Below, piece after piece: positions 25,952 through 34,613 of a stretch of DNA of 64,000 nt. The stretch is from G963664115 sp965263045 (lineage in GTDB: Bacteria > Acidobacteriota > Terriglobia > 20CM-2-55-15): assembly GCA_965263045.1 (NCBI GenBank), contig CBDHGK010000041.1, forward strand, positions 1,302,001 to 1,366,000. Reading direction: 5' to 3'. The first letter of the stretch is position 1; each line of letters opens with the position of its first letter. The notes under the pieces are model-generated. The model made no database searches, was not told where the DNA came from, and saw only the letters and a program-made list of their open reading frames with translations. The position numbers and the translations under genes were made by a program.

Positions 25952-28900
25952 ATGGCAGCTACATGGGACAGCTTCTTGAAGAACATTCGACCTTTAAAAA
26001 TTAGGATCTTCACACTGATTCTGCTACTGACGGTGACAACGGGAACGGCTTCGGCCCAGCTGACAACGGGCACGATTGCGGGGACCATTACCGACGAATC
26101 GCAGGCCCTCATTCCGGGTGTCGATGTCAGCCTCACGAACACGGACACCGGAACGACGCGGGATCTGGTCTCGAACGAGGTGGGACGGTACGAAGCCCCG
26201 AATCTGCCCATCGGCACCTATGAAGTGACGGCCGCGCTGCCCGGTTTCGGCACAGCGATCCGACAGGGTGTCGCAGTGACCGTCGGGCAGACGGCTGTCA
26301 TCGACATTGTCCTGCAAGTGGGCCAGGTGGCCCAGACCATCGAAGTTGTGGCCGCCGCGGTGTTGGTCGAAACGACAGTGGCTACCGTCTCACACCTGAT
26401 CGACAACGTGGAAGTCGAAAACCTTCCGCTCGTCAACCGCGACCTGACCCAACTCGCTTTTTTGCAACCCGGCATCCTGAAGGTCGGCAGCTCGGGCGAC
26501 CAGGGCGTGTTCAGCGGGATGGGTGACAAGTTCAGTGTGGCCGGCGCGCGCGGCACGCAAAACCTGTTCCTGCTCGACGGCGTGTCCAATCAGGACTTGT
26601 CCGGCAATGCCCAGGGCGTTTCCGGTGCCCTCATGGGCGCCGAGACGGTGCAGGAGCTCCAAATCATAACGAACAACTACTCGGCGGAATACCGAAGCGC
26701 CGCGGGCGGCATCGTCAGCGCTGTGACCAAGTCCGGAACGAACGAGTGGCACGGCTCGCTTTTCGAGTTTTTCCGCCATGACGCCCTGAATTCCGAAAAC
26801 TACTTCGACAAGGAATTCGGGAATCCAAAGCCGCACTTCAGACAGAACCAGTTCGGTGGCTCCGTCGGCGGACCGATCATACCGAACAGGTTGTTTTTAT
26901 TCACCAGCTATGAGGGGTACCGGCAGAGGAAAGGCGAAACCGTCACCGCCAACGTCCCGAGCGTGAACGCGCGCGCGGGGAGGTTGGCCGATGGCACCAT
27001 CGTTGATATCAACCCTGTCGTGCTGCCCTACCTGGATCTCTGGCCGGTACCCGGGCAGGGAAACAATATTGTCTCGGACCTCGGCGACCGGACGCTCATT
27101 GCCGGCACGCAAAACGAGCCCGCGAACAACAACTTCTTTGTCACTAAGATTGACTACGAGGTCAATGCCGATCACAGGATCTCGGGAACCTACAACTTCG
27201 ACAAGGGAGATCGATCGCCCTTTGGCCTTCTTGGGACTACGAACGCGCAGGGAACGTCCAGCCAAAAGCACCTGCTCGGAGCCAAGTGGACGAGTGTCCT
27301 CTCCAGCGTCTCGGTCAACGAATTCAACTTCAGCTACAGCGACAGTGAGCCCGGGGGCGCCATCGTACTGAGCGACTTCGATTGGGAATCACGGGGACTG
27401 CTGTTCCGCGCGGAGCGGACGCGGATGGGCCAGATTGGGATCAGCGGTGGCATCAGCAGCATTGGCTACCGCGTGGACCCATCATATTACCGGCAGCAGA
27501 GCTACACTCTAAAGGACGGCTTTTCCACGATCCGGGGTGACCATTCGTTTCGGATCGGGGGCGAGTGGACGTATTTCAACTACAACATGCGTTCCTGCAG
27601 TCGTGGCTGCAACGGCATCTTTAGCTTCAGGAGCATGGAGCATTTCCTGGAGGGCATTCCGCGGCGATTCGAGGTGCAGCTCCCGGAAGGGGGCAACCGG
27701 AGCCGCGATATGGGCCAGCACCTCCTGGGGCTCTACTTCCAGGATAACTGGCGGGCCACGGACACGCTCACGTTCAATTTAGGCGTACGTTACGAAACGG
27801 CCAGCGTCCCCACCGAAGTGGATGACAAATTCTCCAATCTGGAGAATTTCTTCGCCGAAGAGGTCACCCTGGGCGTTCTCTATGAGAACCCAACGAAGAA
27901 AGCTTTCAGTCCGCGTATCGGCATCGTCTGGGCGCCGACTCAGAGAACGTCGATCCGTACCGGCTTCGGTATATTCTACGAGCACCCCATGCTGTACAAC
28001 ATCCGCACAGCGCTGCAGGAGCTGCCGCCTTTCAACCTGGTGGGCCGCATCGATGACCGCCGTATCCGGGCGAACATCGGTGAGGAGATCGACTTCCCCA
28101 ATGCCTACTTTACACAGATCGACGAGGCGCGCGCCCGGACCAACATCCGCACTTTCCAGAAGGAGCTGGACCTGACGTATATTTACCGCTGGAACCTTAC
28201 ACTACAGCAACAGTTTGGGAACGACTGGATGGCATCGGCGGAATATACGGGATCGCGCGGCCTGCATCTCTGGAACCAGTCGTCGGGGAACCTCAACCGA
28301 TGGGAGGGTTGGCCGGAACAGCCGCCGCCAGGCACGGACAAGTTCTTCCCCGAGGGCAGCGATTCAATTAATCCGAACTTTGGAGAAATGCGGTTCCAAA
28401 GCACGGCCGGCAACACCTACTTCCACGGTGGAGCCTTTTCGCTCCAGTACCGGCCGGCTACGGGGCCTCAGTTCAGCGCGGCTTATAACTACTCGAAGGC
28501 CATTGACGACGGTTCCGGCGTCACCAGCGGTGGCGATGAACTGCAGCAGTCCCAGCGTGGCATGTATCTCTGGGATTTTGACAAAAAACGAGGCCTGTCA
28601 TCCTTTGACATTCGGAACTCGTTCACGATGAATGGCTCGTACGTGCTTCCGTTTGGCGACCATCTGACCGGTGCCGCGGGCGTGATCGGCCGGGGTTGGC
28701 AGATCAATGGCGTGGCGTCGTTGTCGGATGGGTATCCCGTGTCTGTGCGCGAATCCAGCAATGATCAGGAAGATCGCATCGGCGATGATTCTGATTTGCG
28801 GCCGGACCTGATTCCCGGCGGGCACACGAATTCGACCGGCGATCCCAACCGTTGGGTCGATATCTCGCAGTTCACACCGACGAGGCTCGGATACTTCGGC

Positions 28901-29158
28901 AATCTGGGGCGTAACACGGTGACCGGTCCGGGTCTGGCGAACGTGGATCTCTCGTTCTTCAAGAACACCGATCTCTCTGAGAGCACCAGCCTCCAGTTCC
29001 GGGTCGAGACGTTCAACCTGTTCAACCGCAACAACTTCGCAGAACCCGATGACATGAACGCCTTCAGAGACGGGGAGGTGAATCCAAGGTTCGCCCAGAT
29101 CACCCGAACGCGGACACCCGCGCGGTCGATTCAGCTGGGGTTGCGGTTTACCTTCTAG
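25952..29158 (+). CDS. TonB-dependent receptor with N-terminal carboxypeptidase-regulatory domain (Oar-like)
   Basis: A 1068-residue outer-membrane receptor. Signal peptide 1-36 (TGTASAQ). Residues 37-118 form a CarboxypepD-regulatory beta-sandwich (GTIAGTITDESQALIPGVDVSL, YEAPNLPIGTYEVTAALPGF). The plug domain follows (VENLPLVNRDLTQLAFLQPG, GSGDQGVFSG, LDGVSNQDLSG), then a long barrel ending in an aromatic residue (IQLGLRFTF), as required for BAM insertion. This is the large Oar-type family of Acidobacteriota and Myxococcota, which moves glycans, peptides or proteins. AGGAGG precedes the ATG. The hairpin at 29222 probably ends transcription. Confidence 0.9.
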   Translation: MAATWDSFLKNIRPLKIRIFTLILLLTVTTGTASAQLTTGTIAGTITDESQALIPGVDVSLTNTDTGTTRDLVSNEVGRYEAPNLPIGTYEVTAALPGFGTAIRQGVAVTVGQTAVIDIVLQVGQVAQTIEVVAAAVLVETTVATVSHLIDNVEVENLPLVNRDLTQLAFLQPGILKVGSSGDQGVFSGMGDKFSVAGARGTQNLFLLDGVSNQDLSGNAQGVSGALMGAETVQELQIITNNYSAEYRSAAGGIVSAVTKSGTNEWHGSLFEFFRHDALNSENYFDKEFGNPKPHFRQNQFGGSVGGPIIPNRLFLFTSYEGYRQRKGETVTANVPSVNARAGRLADGTIVDINPVVLPYLDLWPVPGQGNNIVSDLGDRTLIAGTQNEPANNNFFVTKIDYEVNADHRISGTYNFDKGDRSPFGLLGTTNAQGTSSQKHLLGAKWTSVLSSVSVNEFNFSYSDSEPGGAIVLSDFDWESRGLLFRAERTRMGQIGISGGISSIGYRVDPSYYRQQSYTLKDGFSTIRGDHSFRIGGEWTYFNYNMRSCSRGCNGIFSFRSMEHFLEGIPRRFEVQLPEGGNRSRDMGQHLLGLYFQDNWRATDTLTFNLGVRYETASVPTEVDDKFSNLENFFAEEVTLGVLYENPTKKAFSPRIGIVWAPTQRTSIRTGFGIFYEHPMLYNIRTALQELPPFNLVGRIDDRRIRANIGEEIDFPNAYFTQIDEARARTNIRTFQKELDLTYIYRWNLTLQQQFGNDWMASAEYTGSRGLHLWNQSSGNLNRWEGWPEQPPPGTDKFFPEGSDSINPNFGEMRFQSTAGNTYFHGGAFSLQYRPATGPQFSAAYNYSKAIDDGSGVTSGGDELQQSQRGMYLWDFDKKRGLSSFDIRNSFTMNGSYVLPFGDHLTGAAGVIGRGWQINGVASLSDGYPVSVRESSNDQEDRIGDDSDLRPDLIPGGHTNSTGDPNRWVDISQFTPTRLGYFGNLGRNTVTGPGLANVDLSFFKNTDLSESTSLQFRVETFNLFNRNNFAEPDDMNAFRDGEVNPRFAQITRTRTPARSIQLGLRFTF

Positions 29159-29510
29159 CCGATCGCGTCATGGCGCGCACGCGCGCCATTGCGCTATAAC
29201 TTGGGTCGCATAACCCTTGACCTGGAGTCGCCGAATCGGTCTCGATTCGGCGACTCCAGATTCCGAGTGAGTCGGCAGTACCTGTCCAACCTTCCTTCTG
29301 CACCCGCAAATGTCGAATCAAAACGTCATATGACACTGTCGGCTTCAGGAAAAACCGCCGTTGTGGGGACGGATTCTGATGGTTCCAGTACCGAGAGCAA
29401 CGACAGAGATATGTTGGAGGCTGCAAAACGTTACCGAACAGCATAGAATGACGGATACTGCAAAGGCCCTGGACCGGGTCATTCACGCTATTTTTCGAGG
29501 AGGTTAGGTA
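29159..29510 (+). other. Intergenic region after the TonB receptor
   Basis: A 352-base spacer that holds the long hairpin at 29222-29259 and, at its end, the ribosome-binding site GAGGAGG of the next gene. No gene is supported in the rest. Confidence 0.5.
29222..29259 (+). terminator. Perfect 16-bp stem-loop downstream of TonB receptor gene
   Basis: ctggagtcgccgaatc pairs perfectly with gattcggcgactccag across a 6-base loop, 63 bases after the receptor stop codon. There is no T-tract after it, so it may act as a terminator, an RNA-stability element or a protein site. Confidence 0.6.
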
Positions 29511-30713
29511 ATGGGTTTTTCACAGTTATCGTTCACAGCCCGGCATTGGGTTGGGGTATTGGCCGTCTTCTTGTTAGCTGCGGGTTGCACGCAACCGGTG
29601 GCGGCACCCACCGCGGACGTCGCTTCCGAAGAGGCGCATGTTTTTGAGACCGAATTCGTCAATATCCGGGTCGTCCCCGTTGCCGGCGAGCTCCGGAATC
29701 CGTGGGGGATCGCCATCCTTCCAGACGGCAACATGCTGGTCACCGAGAAAGCCGGTAGCCTCCGCCTGATCCGTGACGGCGCACTGCAGCCCGAACCCGT
29801 TGCTGGTGTCCCCGCGGTCGATTCCAACCGGCAGGGCGGCTTGATGGACGTGGTCCTTCATCCGCAGTTTGAGGAAAACAACTGGGTCTACCTGACCTAT
29901 TCGAAACCCGGAGATGGCGTTGCGACGACGGCCGTCGCCCGCGGGAATTGGGACGGATCTCAATTGACCGAAGTCAACGACGTCTTCGTCGCCGACGCTT
30001 GGTCGGAAACCGGCGGGCACTATGGGGGCCGACTGGCCTTCGGTCTCGACGGCATGATGTACGTCAGTGTCGGTGAACGGCAGCAGAGCCATCGCGCCCA
30101 GGATACGACCGACCATGCCGGAACCGTGCTGCGCCTCCACGACGATGGGAGCCTTCCCGAAGACAACCCTTTTGTCGGCCGGGACGGCTTCAGGCCGGAA
30201 ATCTTCTCCTACGGTCACAGAAATCCTCAGGGCCTGACGGTCCATCCGGAGACCGGAGAGGTCTGGGAGAACGAACACGGTCCCCGGGGCGGCGATGAGG
30301 CGAACCTGATCCTGGCAGGACGGAACTACGGTTGGCCCGTCATCAGCTATGGCCGGGAGTACTCGGGCGAAATCATCTCGAATCAGCCCTGGATGGATGA
30401 GATGGAGGCGCCGCAGTATTACTGGGTGCCGTCGCCGGCACTGTCCGGGATGATGTTTTACACGGGCGACCGTTTTCCAGAATGGCAGGGAGACATGTTC
30501 GTCGGCGGACTCCGGGGCACGCTCCTCCAGCGGGTGGTGTCACTGGACACCGATGGTGGCTTCGAAAGGGAATCGCTGCTGACGGAACTGCGGCAGCGGG
30601 TGCGCGATGTCCGGCAGGGGCCGGACGGCCTGCTCTATGTCGTGACCGACGGCGATACCGATCGTGGGGAAGCGGCCACAGGCCAGGTCCTGCGGATCGA
30701 ACCCGCGGAATGA
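29511..30713 (+). CDS. PQQ-dependent aldose sugar dehydrogenase-like lipoprotein
   Basis: A 400-residue six-bladed propeller of the soluble glucose-dehydrogenase/YliI type. It has a lipoprotein signal (VFLLAAGCTQ). Motifs include ELRNPWGIAILPDGNMLVTEKAG, GGLMDVVLHPQFEENNWVYLTY, a His in ETGGHYGGRLAFGLDGMMYVSVG, YGHRNPQGLTVHPETGEVWENEHGP and GGDEANLILAGRNYGWPVISYG. These match the PQQ and calcium sites of aldose dehydrogenases. It oxidises sugars in the periplasm and passes electrons to the chain. No PQQ biosynthesis genes are in the window. GAGGAGG lies before the ATG. Confidence 0.9.
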   Translation: MGFSQLSFTARHWVGVLAVFLLAAGCTQPVAAPTADVASEEAHVFETEFVNIRVVPVAGELRNPWGIAILPDGNMLVTEKAGSLRLIRDGALQPEPVAGVPAVDSNRQGGLMDVVLHPQFEENNWVYLTYSKPGDGVATTAVARGNWDGSQLTEVNDVFVADAWSETGGHYGGRLAFGLDGMMYVSVGERQQSHRAQDTTDHAGTVLRLHDDGSLPEDNPFVGRDGFRPEIFSYGHRNPQGLTVHPETGEVWENEHGPRGGDEANLILAGRNYGWPVISYGREYSGEIISNQPWMDEMEAPQYYWVPSPALSGMMFYTGDRFPEWQGDMFVGGLRGTLLQRVVSLDTDGGFERESLLTELRQRVRDVRQGPDGLLYVVTDGDTDRGEAATGQVLRIEPAE

Positions 30714-30720
30714 ATCGGGT

Positions 30721-30756
30721 CGGACCTGCCGTCATCTTGAATACTCGGCAGGTCCG
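30721..30756. terminator. Perfect 11-bp stem-loop between convergent genes
   Basis: cggacctgccg pairs with cggcaggtccg around a 14-base loop, 7 bases after the stop codon of the sugar dehydrogenase. The next gene converges on it. It is a likely terminator, though no T-tract follows. Confidence 0.6.
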
Positions 30757-30865
30757 TAACATCGCAGTTTCCGATATCGGGGGATCTGTTCGAAGAGCGC
30801 CCGTGATGGTGGGTTGACCCTCCATGTTCGAACTGCCCGGGCATCGATCCATTGCATGCGTGGGT

Positions 30866-31174
30866 CTACTCGAGCGCCTCTGTCGCAAGCAGCGCCGCCG
30901 ATACCGAGGTCGGCCAGCCTGAGTAGAATGCCATGTGTGTAATCAGTTCGCCGATTTCATCCCGTGTCACACCATTCTCCAGCGCCCGTTCCAGGTGGAG
31001 CGGTATCACATCTGTTCGATTCAGCGCGATTAAAGCCGACAGCGTGATCAGACTGCGGTCGCGCTTGGATAGACCGGGGCGCTCCCAGACATCGCCATAG
31101 AGCACTTGCTCGGTCAGTTCCAGGAGTTTGGGTGCGATCTCGCCGAGGGCCTTCCGCGGATTTGATGTCGTCAT
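30866..31174 (-). CDS. Carboxymuconolactone decarboxylase family protein
   Basis: A 102-residue, all-helical protein of the CMD/AhpD superfamily. Motifs are YGDVWERPGLSKRDRSLITLSALIAL and the second helix pair VTRDEIGELITHMAFYSGWPTSVSAALLATE. The CxxC redox pair of AhpD is absent, so it is nearer the decarboxylase branch (gamma-carboxymuconolactone decarboxylase, aromatic degradation). The ATG follows AAGGAGGA. A cytosolic, hexameric enzyme is expected. It is a single gene with convergent and divergent neighbours. Confidence 0.88.
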   Translation of the reverse strand: MTTSNPRKALGEIAPKLLELTEQVLYGDVWERPGLSKRDRSLITLSALIALNRTDVIPLHLERALENGVTRDEIGELITHMAFYSGWPTSVSAALLATEALE

Positions 31175-31701
31175 AGATTCCTCCTTATCCAGGTCTCCGC
31201 TCTTTGAAAAAACCGGAGCACTCTAACCACTAAGCAATGTCGATCGTGTCCGACCCGGAGAAATGGCCCGGCCTCCATTCGACGTCCAGTAACTCGTTTT
31301 GCAGTGATCGGTTGGGTTCAACATCGATCACGTTTTGTGGCCGATCGATGCACCAGCGCACTGATCGCCGCAGACATGAGCTTTTGATTATAGAGGCCGT
31401 CGATCCAATCGGCGACACCGTGCACGGTAGCTGACCCGGCATTGCATTGCATTCGGTGGGTGCGTCTGACCTCCAGGCTCCTGAGCAAACTCGTGTTCAC
31501 CGTGTTGCCCGACTGACTCCACCGGGCCGAAGATCATGTTCCTTCCAGGTAGACTCCATCGAAAGTTTCTGTTATTCCATGAGCACGGTTGCTCTGGCCG
31601 AGGGGAGCTGGCTGTTTCCCGACCGGGATAGAAACTTCGTTTCGAGCGGTGGACATCCCAGGGGCGAATCATCGGTGGCTAACAAACGCAGGGGGGACGT
31701 G
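31175..31701. other. Intergenic region between divergent genes
   Basis: About 527 bases. Minus-strand frames in 31230-31440 have a protein-like composition (for example GLYNQKLMSAAISALVH) but are broken and match no family I recognise; they may be decayed coding sequence. A tRNA-like D-arm near 31210-31235 is discussed under rejected items. An open upstream extension of the next gene carries no signal. Confidence 0.4.
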
Positions 31702-32400
31702 ATGCAAAAAGGAAGTTTTATTCTATCGATACTCGTGGTTGTGGGCCTGGGTCTCAACGCCTTCGCGCAGCAGGACGCGGCTTCATTACTTTTCCGAGAA
31801 GATTTTAAGGAAGGACCCGCGGGCCAGGTACAGCTGACGCAGGACGCTGTGACGAACCCGAATCTGGAGCTGATGGTCTACGGGCCGGGTTCGAGACCCG
31901 GCGTTGGCCGGGACTCCGGGCTTCTGCTGGGCAACGAGGGAGACCCGACGAACCCGGGAGCAGTGGTGAGCGTTGTCTATACCGGCGTGGCCCAGGGAAT
32001 CTGGGGCGTGATGCTCAAAGACAAGAATAACGCGCTCGATTTGAGCGGCACAGGCCGCATACGCTGGCGCGTACGCCAGAGAAGTCTTCACCAGATTCGT
32101 CCGCTGATCAAGCTTACGGATGGAACGCTGCTGGTGGGAGACTACGAGGAGCCGCTTTCGACCTATTTGCGCGAGAGCGAAGTCTTTCTTGTCGACGTTC
32201 ACCGATGGCGGCCCCTGAATCCGGAAACGATGTTTGAAGCCGGCAACGTACGCGGTCAGCCGCTCTGGAAGACAGGCGTGGACCTGAGCAATATTGACGA
32301 GGTCGGTTTCACCACGCTGACGTCGGGCGCGGGCCACGGTACGTCGGGAAATCTCATCGTGGATTGGATCGAGGTCTACGGAAGTCCCGTAGAGCGGTAG
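31702..32400 (+). CDS. Secreted protein of unknown function
   Basis: A 232-residue protein. The ATG at 31702 follows GGGGGGA and starts a signal peptide (MQKGSFILSILVVVGLGLNAFAQ). The mature part has alternating beta segments (LLFREDFKEGPAGQVQLTQD, GAVVSVVYTGVAQGIWGVML, GRIRWRVRQRSLHQIRPLIKLTDGTLLVGD) ending in LIVDWIEVYGSPV, suggesting a jelly-roll or laminin-G-like fold such as those found in secreted glycan-binding proteins. A terminator-like hairpin lies 21 bases past the stop. Role unknown. Confidence 0.7.
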   Translation: MQKGSFILSILVVVGLGLNAFAQQDAASLLFREDFKEGPAGQVQLTQDAVTNPNLELMVYGPGSRPGVGRDSGLLLGNEGDPTNPGAVVSVVYTGVAQGIWGVMLKDKNNALDLSGTGRIRWRVRQRSLHQIRPLIKLTDGTLLVGDYEEPLSTYLRESEVFLVDVHRWRPLNPETMFEAGNVRGQPLWKTGVDLSNIDEVGFTTLTSGAGHGTSGNLIVDWIEVYGSPVER

Positions 32401-32420
32401 CGCGCTGGCGTCCGTCAAGG

Positions 32421-32445
32421 GATAGAACCCGGCACGGGTTCTATC
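32421..32445 (+). terminator. Perfect 11-bp stem-loop downstream of secreted-protein gene
   Basis: gatagaacccg pairs with cgggttctatc around a GCA loop, 21 bases after the stop codon. It lies between convergent genes and has no clear T-tract. Confidence 0.6.
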
Positions 32446-32541
32446 GACAGCGCCGCCTGAGGTGACGGCGCCGACGTTCAGCGGCTGTTTTCGGCAGCAA
32501 CCGATCCCTTCCGGTCCGGCTGAGGACGGGATCGGAGGGGT

Positions 32542-32560
32542 GGGGCCAGGCGCTGGCCCC
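32542..32560. terminator. GC-rich stem-loop near the end of the amidohydrolase gene
   Basis: GGGGCCAG pairs with CTGGCCCC around a GCG loop, 28 bases past the stop codon of the minus-strand amidohydrolase gene. It probably protects or ends that transcript. Confidence 0.5.
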
Positions 32561-32588
32561 CTTCTGCACTGTCGGGCTGATTGCGGAT

Positions 32589-33875
32589 TCACCGGCCAGC
32601 TTCCCGTGTCCGTGCTGCCTCTTCGTCGTCGAGTAGTTGTTGCCGGGCATCCGAGTCGATCAACCGGCCGTTGGCGATCACCGCGGCGATCCGCCCGGTG
32701 TTGGCAATATCAGCGAGCGGATCTCCGTCCAGCAGCAGAAGGTCGGCGAGCTTGCCGACTTCGACGCTGCCCAGATCGCTGCGAATGTTCCACAGGATTG
32801 CCGGATTGATGGTTGCCGTGCGCAAGGCCTCCTGCGGTGTCAGCCCGGCTTCAACCAGTCCAGCCAATTCGGCCATGATCGTGCGGCCGGTGCCGGAATA
32901 GTCGCCCAGCGCGAACCCGCGCCCGGGCCAGTCTGTGCCGGCCAGCAGCCTCAGGCCTCCCTCACTCGCCATTCGGGTGATGGCCAGGTTGAACTGTCGC
33001 GTCCGGGGATTGCCCCTCCCCGGAGCGCCCACCATGGGCGTCAACCATGTACCGTTTTGCACCAGATGGTGGATGGTCGCTTCGCACCGGTCCACGTTGA
33101 TTTCGATCGGTGGCGGATTCTCCGCCTCAGATCTCAGCGAGGCGGGATCGGCGGCGCACGCATCCTGCAATCCGCTCAGGTGTTCGATCGCCCGTTGTCC
33201 GGCGTCGGAGGCCTCGATGATGTCGGTGTCGGGCGCCAGATGGCCGTCAAATGGCAGCCTTCTCTTTTTCGCCTCGTCGGCGACCGCATAAAACGTGTCC
33301 CGTGCCAGGCCGTTGTGGACCTTGATAAAGTCCACTCCGCCTTCGTCCAGTCGTTGAACGATGGCCCGCCCTTCATCGGGAGTTCGAACGATGGGGTGTG
33401 GCGGGAGTCCCGTCGGCGGGACCTCGATACCGTCGAGACCCTCGCCGGCGAGAAACAGGCGTGGGGACACCATTCCATTCCGAATCGCATCGCGCGCTTC
33501 GACGGCGTTGTACAATTTGGCTCCCATATCCCGAACACCGGTGATCCCGTTTGCAATGGCCAGTGGCAGTACCCGTATCGGGCTGCGCAGGGCGTGCACA
33601 TGCATGTCCCAGATCCCAGGGATCAGAAACTTGCCGCGGCCATCAACAATCCGCGCGCCGTTCGGGATATCGACGGTGTTCGCCCTACCAACGCCGGCGA
33701 TTCGGTTGCCGCGTATCACCACGGTCTGATCCCCCACACGCTCGCCCGTTTCGATATCTACAACGGATACATGTTCGATGGCGACCGAACCGCCGGGCAC
33801 GGGCTGCTGCGCCAGCAGTGTCGATGCCGCTCCAATGACGGCGATCAGTGCCAGGGTCAGTATCGTGCGATGCAT
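32589..33875 (-). CDS. Secreted amidohydrolase (imidazolonepropionase-like)
   Basis: A 428-residue exported metal hydrolase with a signal peptide (cleavage near LLAQQ). Motifs are VAIEHVSVVDIETGERV (N-terminal sandwich), LIPGIWDMHVHAL (HxH metal pair), VDFIKVHNGL (bridging lysine), PFDGHLA, RAIEHLSG, LLAGTDWPGRG (catalytic Asp) and VGKLADLLLLDGDPLADIANT. It belongs to the same broad family as the gene at 21011-22339 but is a clear paralogue of low similarity. The start follows GAGGAGG. Two minus-strand genes lie upstream (TPR, PQQ-propeller) and could form a loose transcription unit. Confidence 0.88.
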   Translation of the reverse strand: MHRTILTLALIAVIGAASTLLAQQPVPGGSVAIEHVSVVDIETGERVGDQTVVIRGNRIAGVGRANTVDIPNGARIVDGRGKFLIPGIWDMHVHALRSPIRVLPLAIANGITGVRDMGAKLYNAVEARDAIRNGMVSPRLFLAGEGLDGIEVPPTGLPPHPIVRTPDEGRAIVQRLDEGGVDFIKVHNGLARDTFYAVADEAKKRRLPFDGHLAPDTDIIEASDAGQRAIEHLSGLQDACAADPASLRSEAENPPPIEINVDRCEATIHHLVQNGTWLTPMVGAPGRGNPRTRQFNLAITRMASEGGLRLLAGTDWPGRGFALGDYSGTGRTIMAELAGLVEAGLTPQEALRTATINPAILWNIRSDLGSVEVGKLADLLLLDGDPLADIANTGRIAAVIANGRLIDSDARQQLLDDEEAARTREAGR

Positions 33876-33937
33876 AAGAAACCTCCTCGTGGTTCGTCTC
33901 GATTGTGGGCGAACGGTCCACGGACCGGGCGCAACAG

Positions 33938-34555
33938 TTACTCCCGGCCTTCAAAAACGCCGACATGAACCCGGGCGACCGCGTGCATGTAGCCGCCGGT
34001 CCGGTATCGATCTCCGGCCGCAGTCCGAATGTGCTGCATGCCGCCGGGTTCGTCGCCGAGAGCCTCGAGGTACAGTCCCACATACAGATAGGCATAGAAC
34101 TGTGACAGGACTCCATCGCCACCGGCCCGCAGCACCTCCGCTGGGCTCCGGTTGCCGCGATACATATCGTAAATTTCAAGCATCGGAATCCGTCGGTCGG
34201 GCCCCACCGGCAGCAATGCGGACCGGGCCGCCTCGACTGATTCGGAACGGGCCAAGCACAGAAAATGCCAGACGGCGTTCTCGACGTCGTTCGGGTTCAC
34301 CGTGCGGTGCGATTCGAACTGGGTCCTGCAGTCTTCATAGCGACCGGCGTAGTAGAGGGCGATGCCACGCTGCCAGAGCTGGGGGGCGACGCCTGGGACA
34401 AGCCGGGCCACCGAGTCAAATCCAAGGACGGACTCTTCGATCTGACCCGCCTGAAAATCGTTCATCGCCTGGTCGAGGATCGACCCCGCATCCGCGGGGG
34501 TCTGTGCGACGGAGGGAACGACGAATATCAGAATCGCCAACAACGGTCGGAACAT
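33938..34555 (-). CDS. Secreted tetratricopeptide-repeat protein
   Basis: A 205-residue protein with a short signal peptide (MFRPLLAILIFVVPSVAQ). About three TPR units follow: SILDQAMNDFQAGQIEESVLGFDSVARLVP, LWQRGIALYYAGRYEDCRTQFESHRTVNP and a C-terminal FYAYLYVGLYLEALGDEPGGMQHIRTAA. The family, with a VENAVWHFLCLAR core, is found as small periplasmic TPR proteins of unknown binding partner. It is flanked by 62 bases to the amidohydrolase and 58 bases to the propeller gene, all on the minus strand, so co-transcription is likely. Confidence 0.8.
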   Translation of the reverse strand: MFRPLLAILIFVVPSVAQTPADAGSILDQAMNDFQAGQIEESVLGFDSVARLVPGVAPQLWQRGIALYYAGRYEDCRTQFESHRTVNPNDVENAVWHFLCLARSESVEAARSALLPVGPDRRIPMLEIYDMYRGNRSPAEVLRAGGDGVLSQFYAYLYVGLYLEALGDEPGGMQHIRTAAGDRYRTGGYMHAVARVHVGVFEGRE

Positions 34556-34613
34556 CTCGCATACCTCTTGTCGCTATTCGCCACACGGGCCCGCCCGGAA
34601 TCGGCTGCCCCGT

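Noticed and set aside
31190..31235. tRNA-like D-arm (minus strand, GCTTAGTGGTTAGAGTGCTC)
   Set aside because: No acceptor stem, no 7-base anticodon loop and no T-arm motif follow; the stretch continues into a ribosome-binding site. It may be a tRNA fragment or chance similarity.
31230..31442. Degenerate gene on the minus strand
   Set aside because: Protein-like pieces occur in more than one frame but match no family; left as unassigned.
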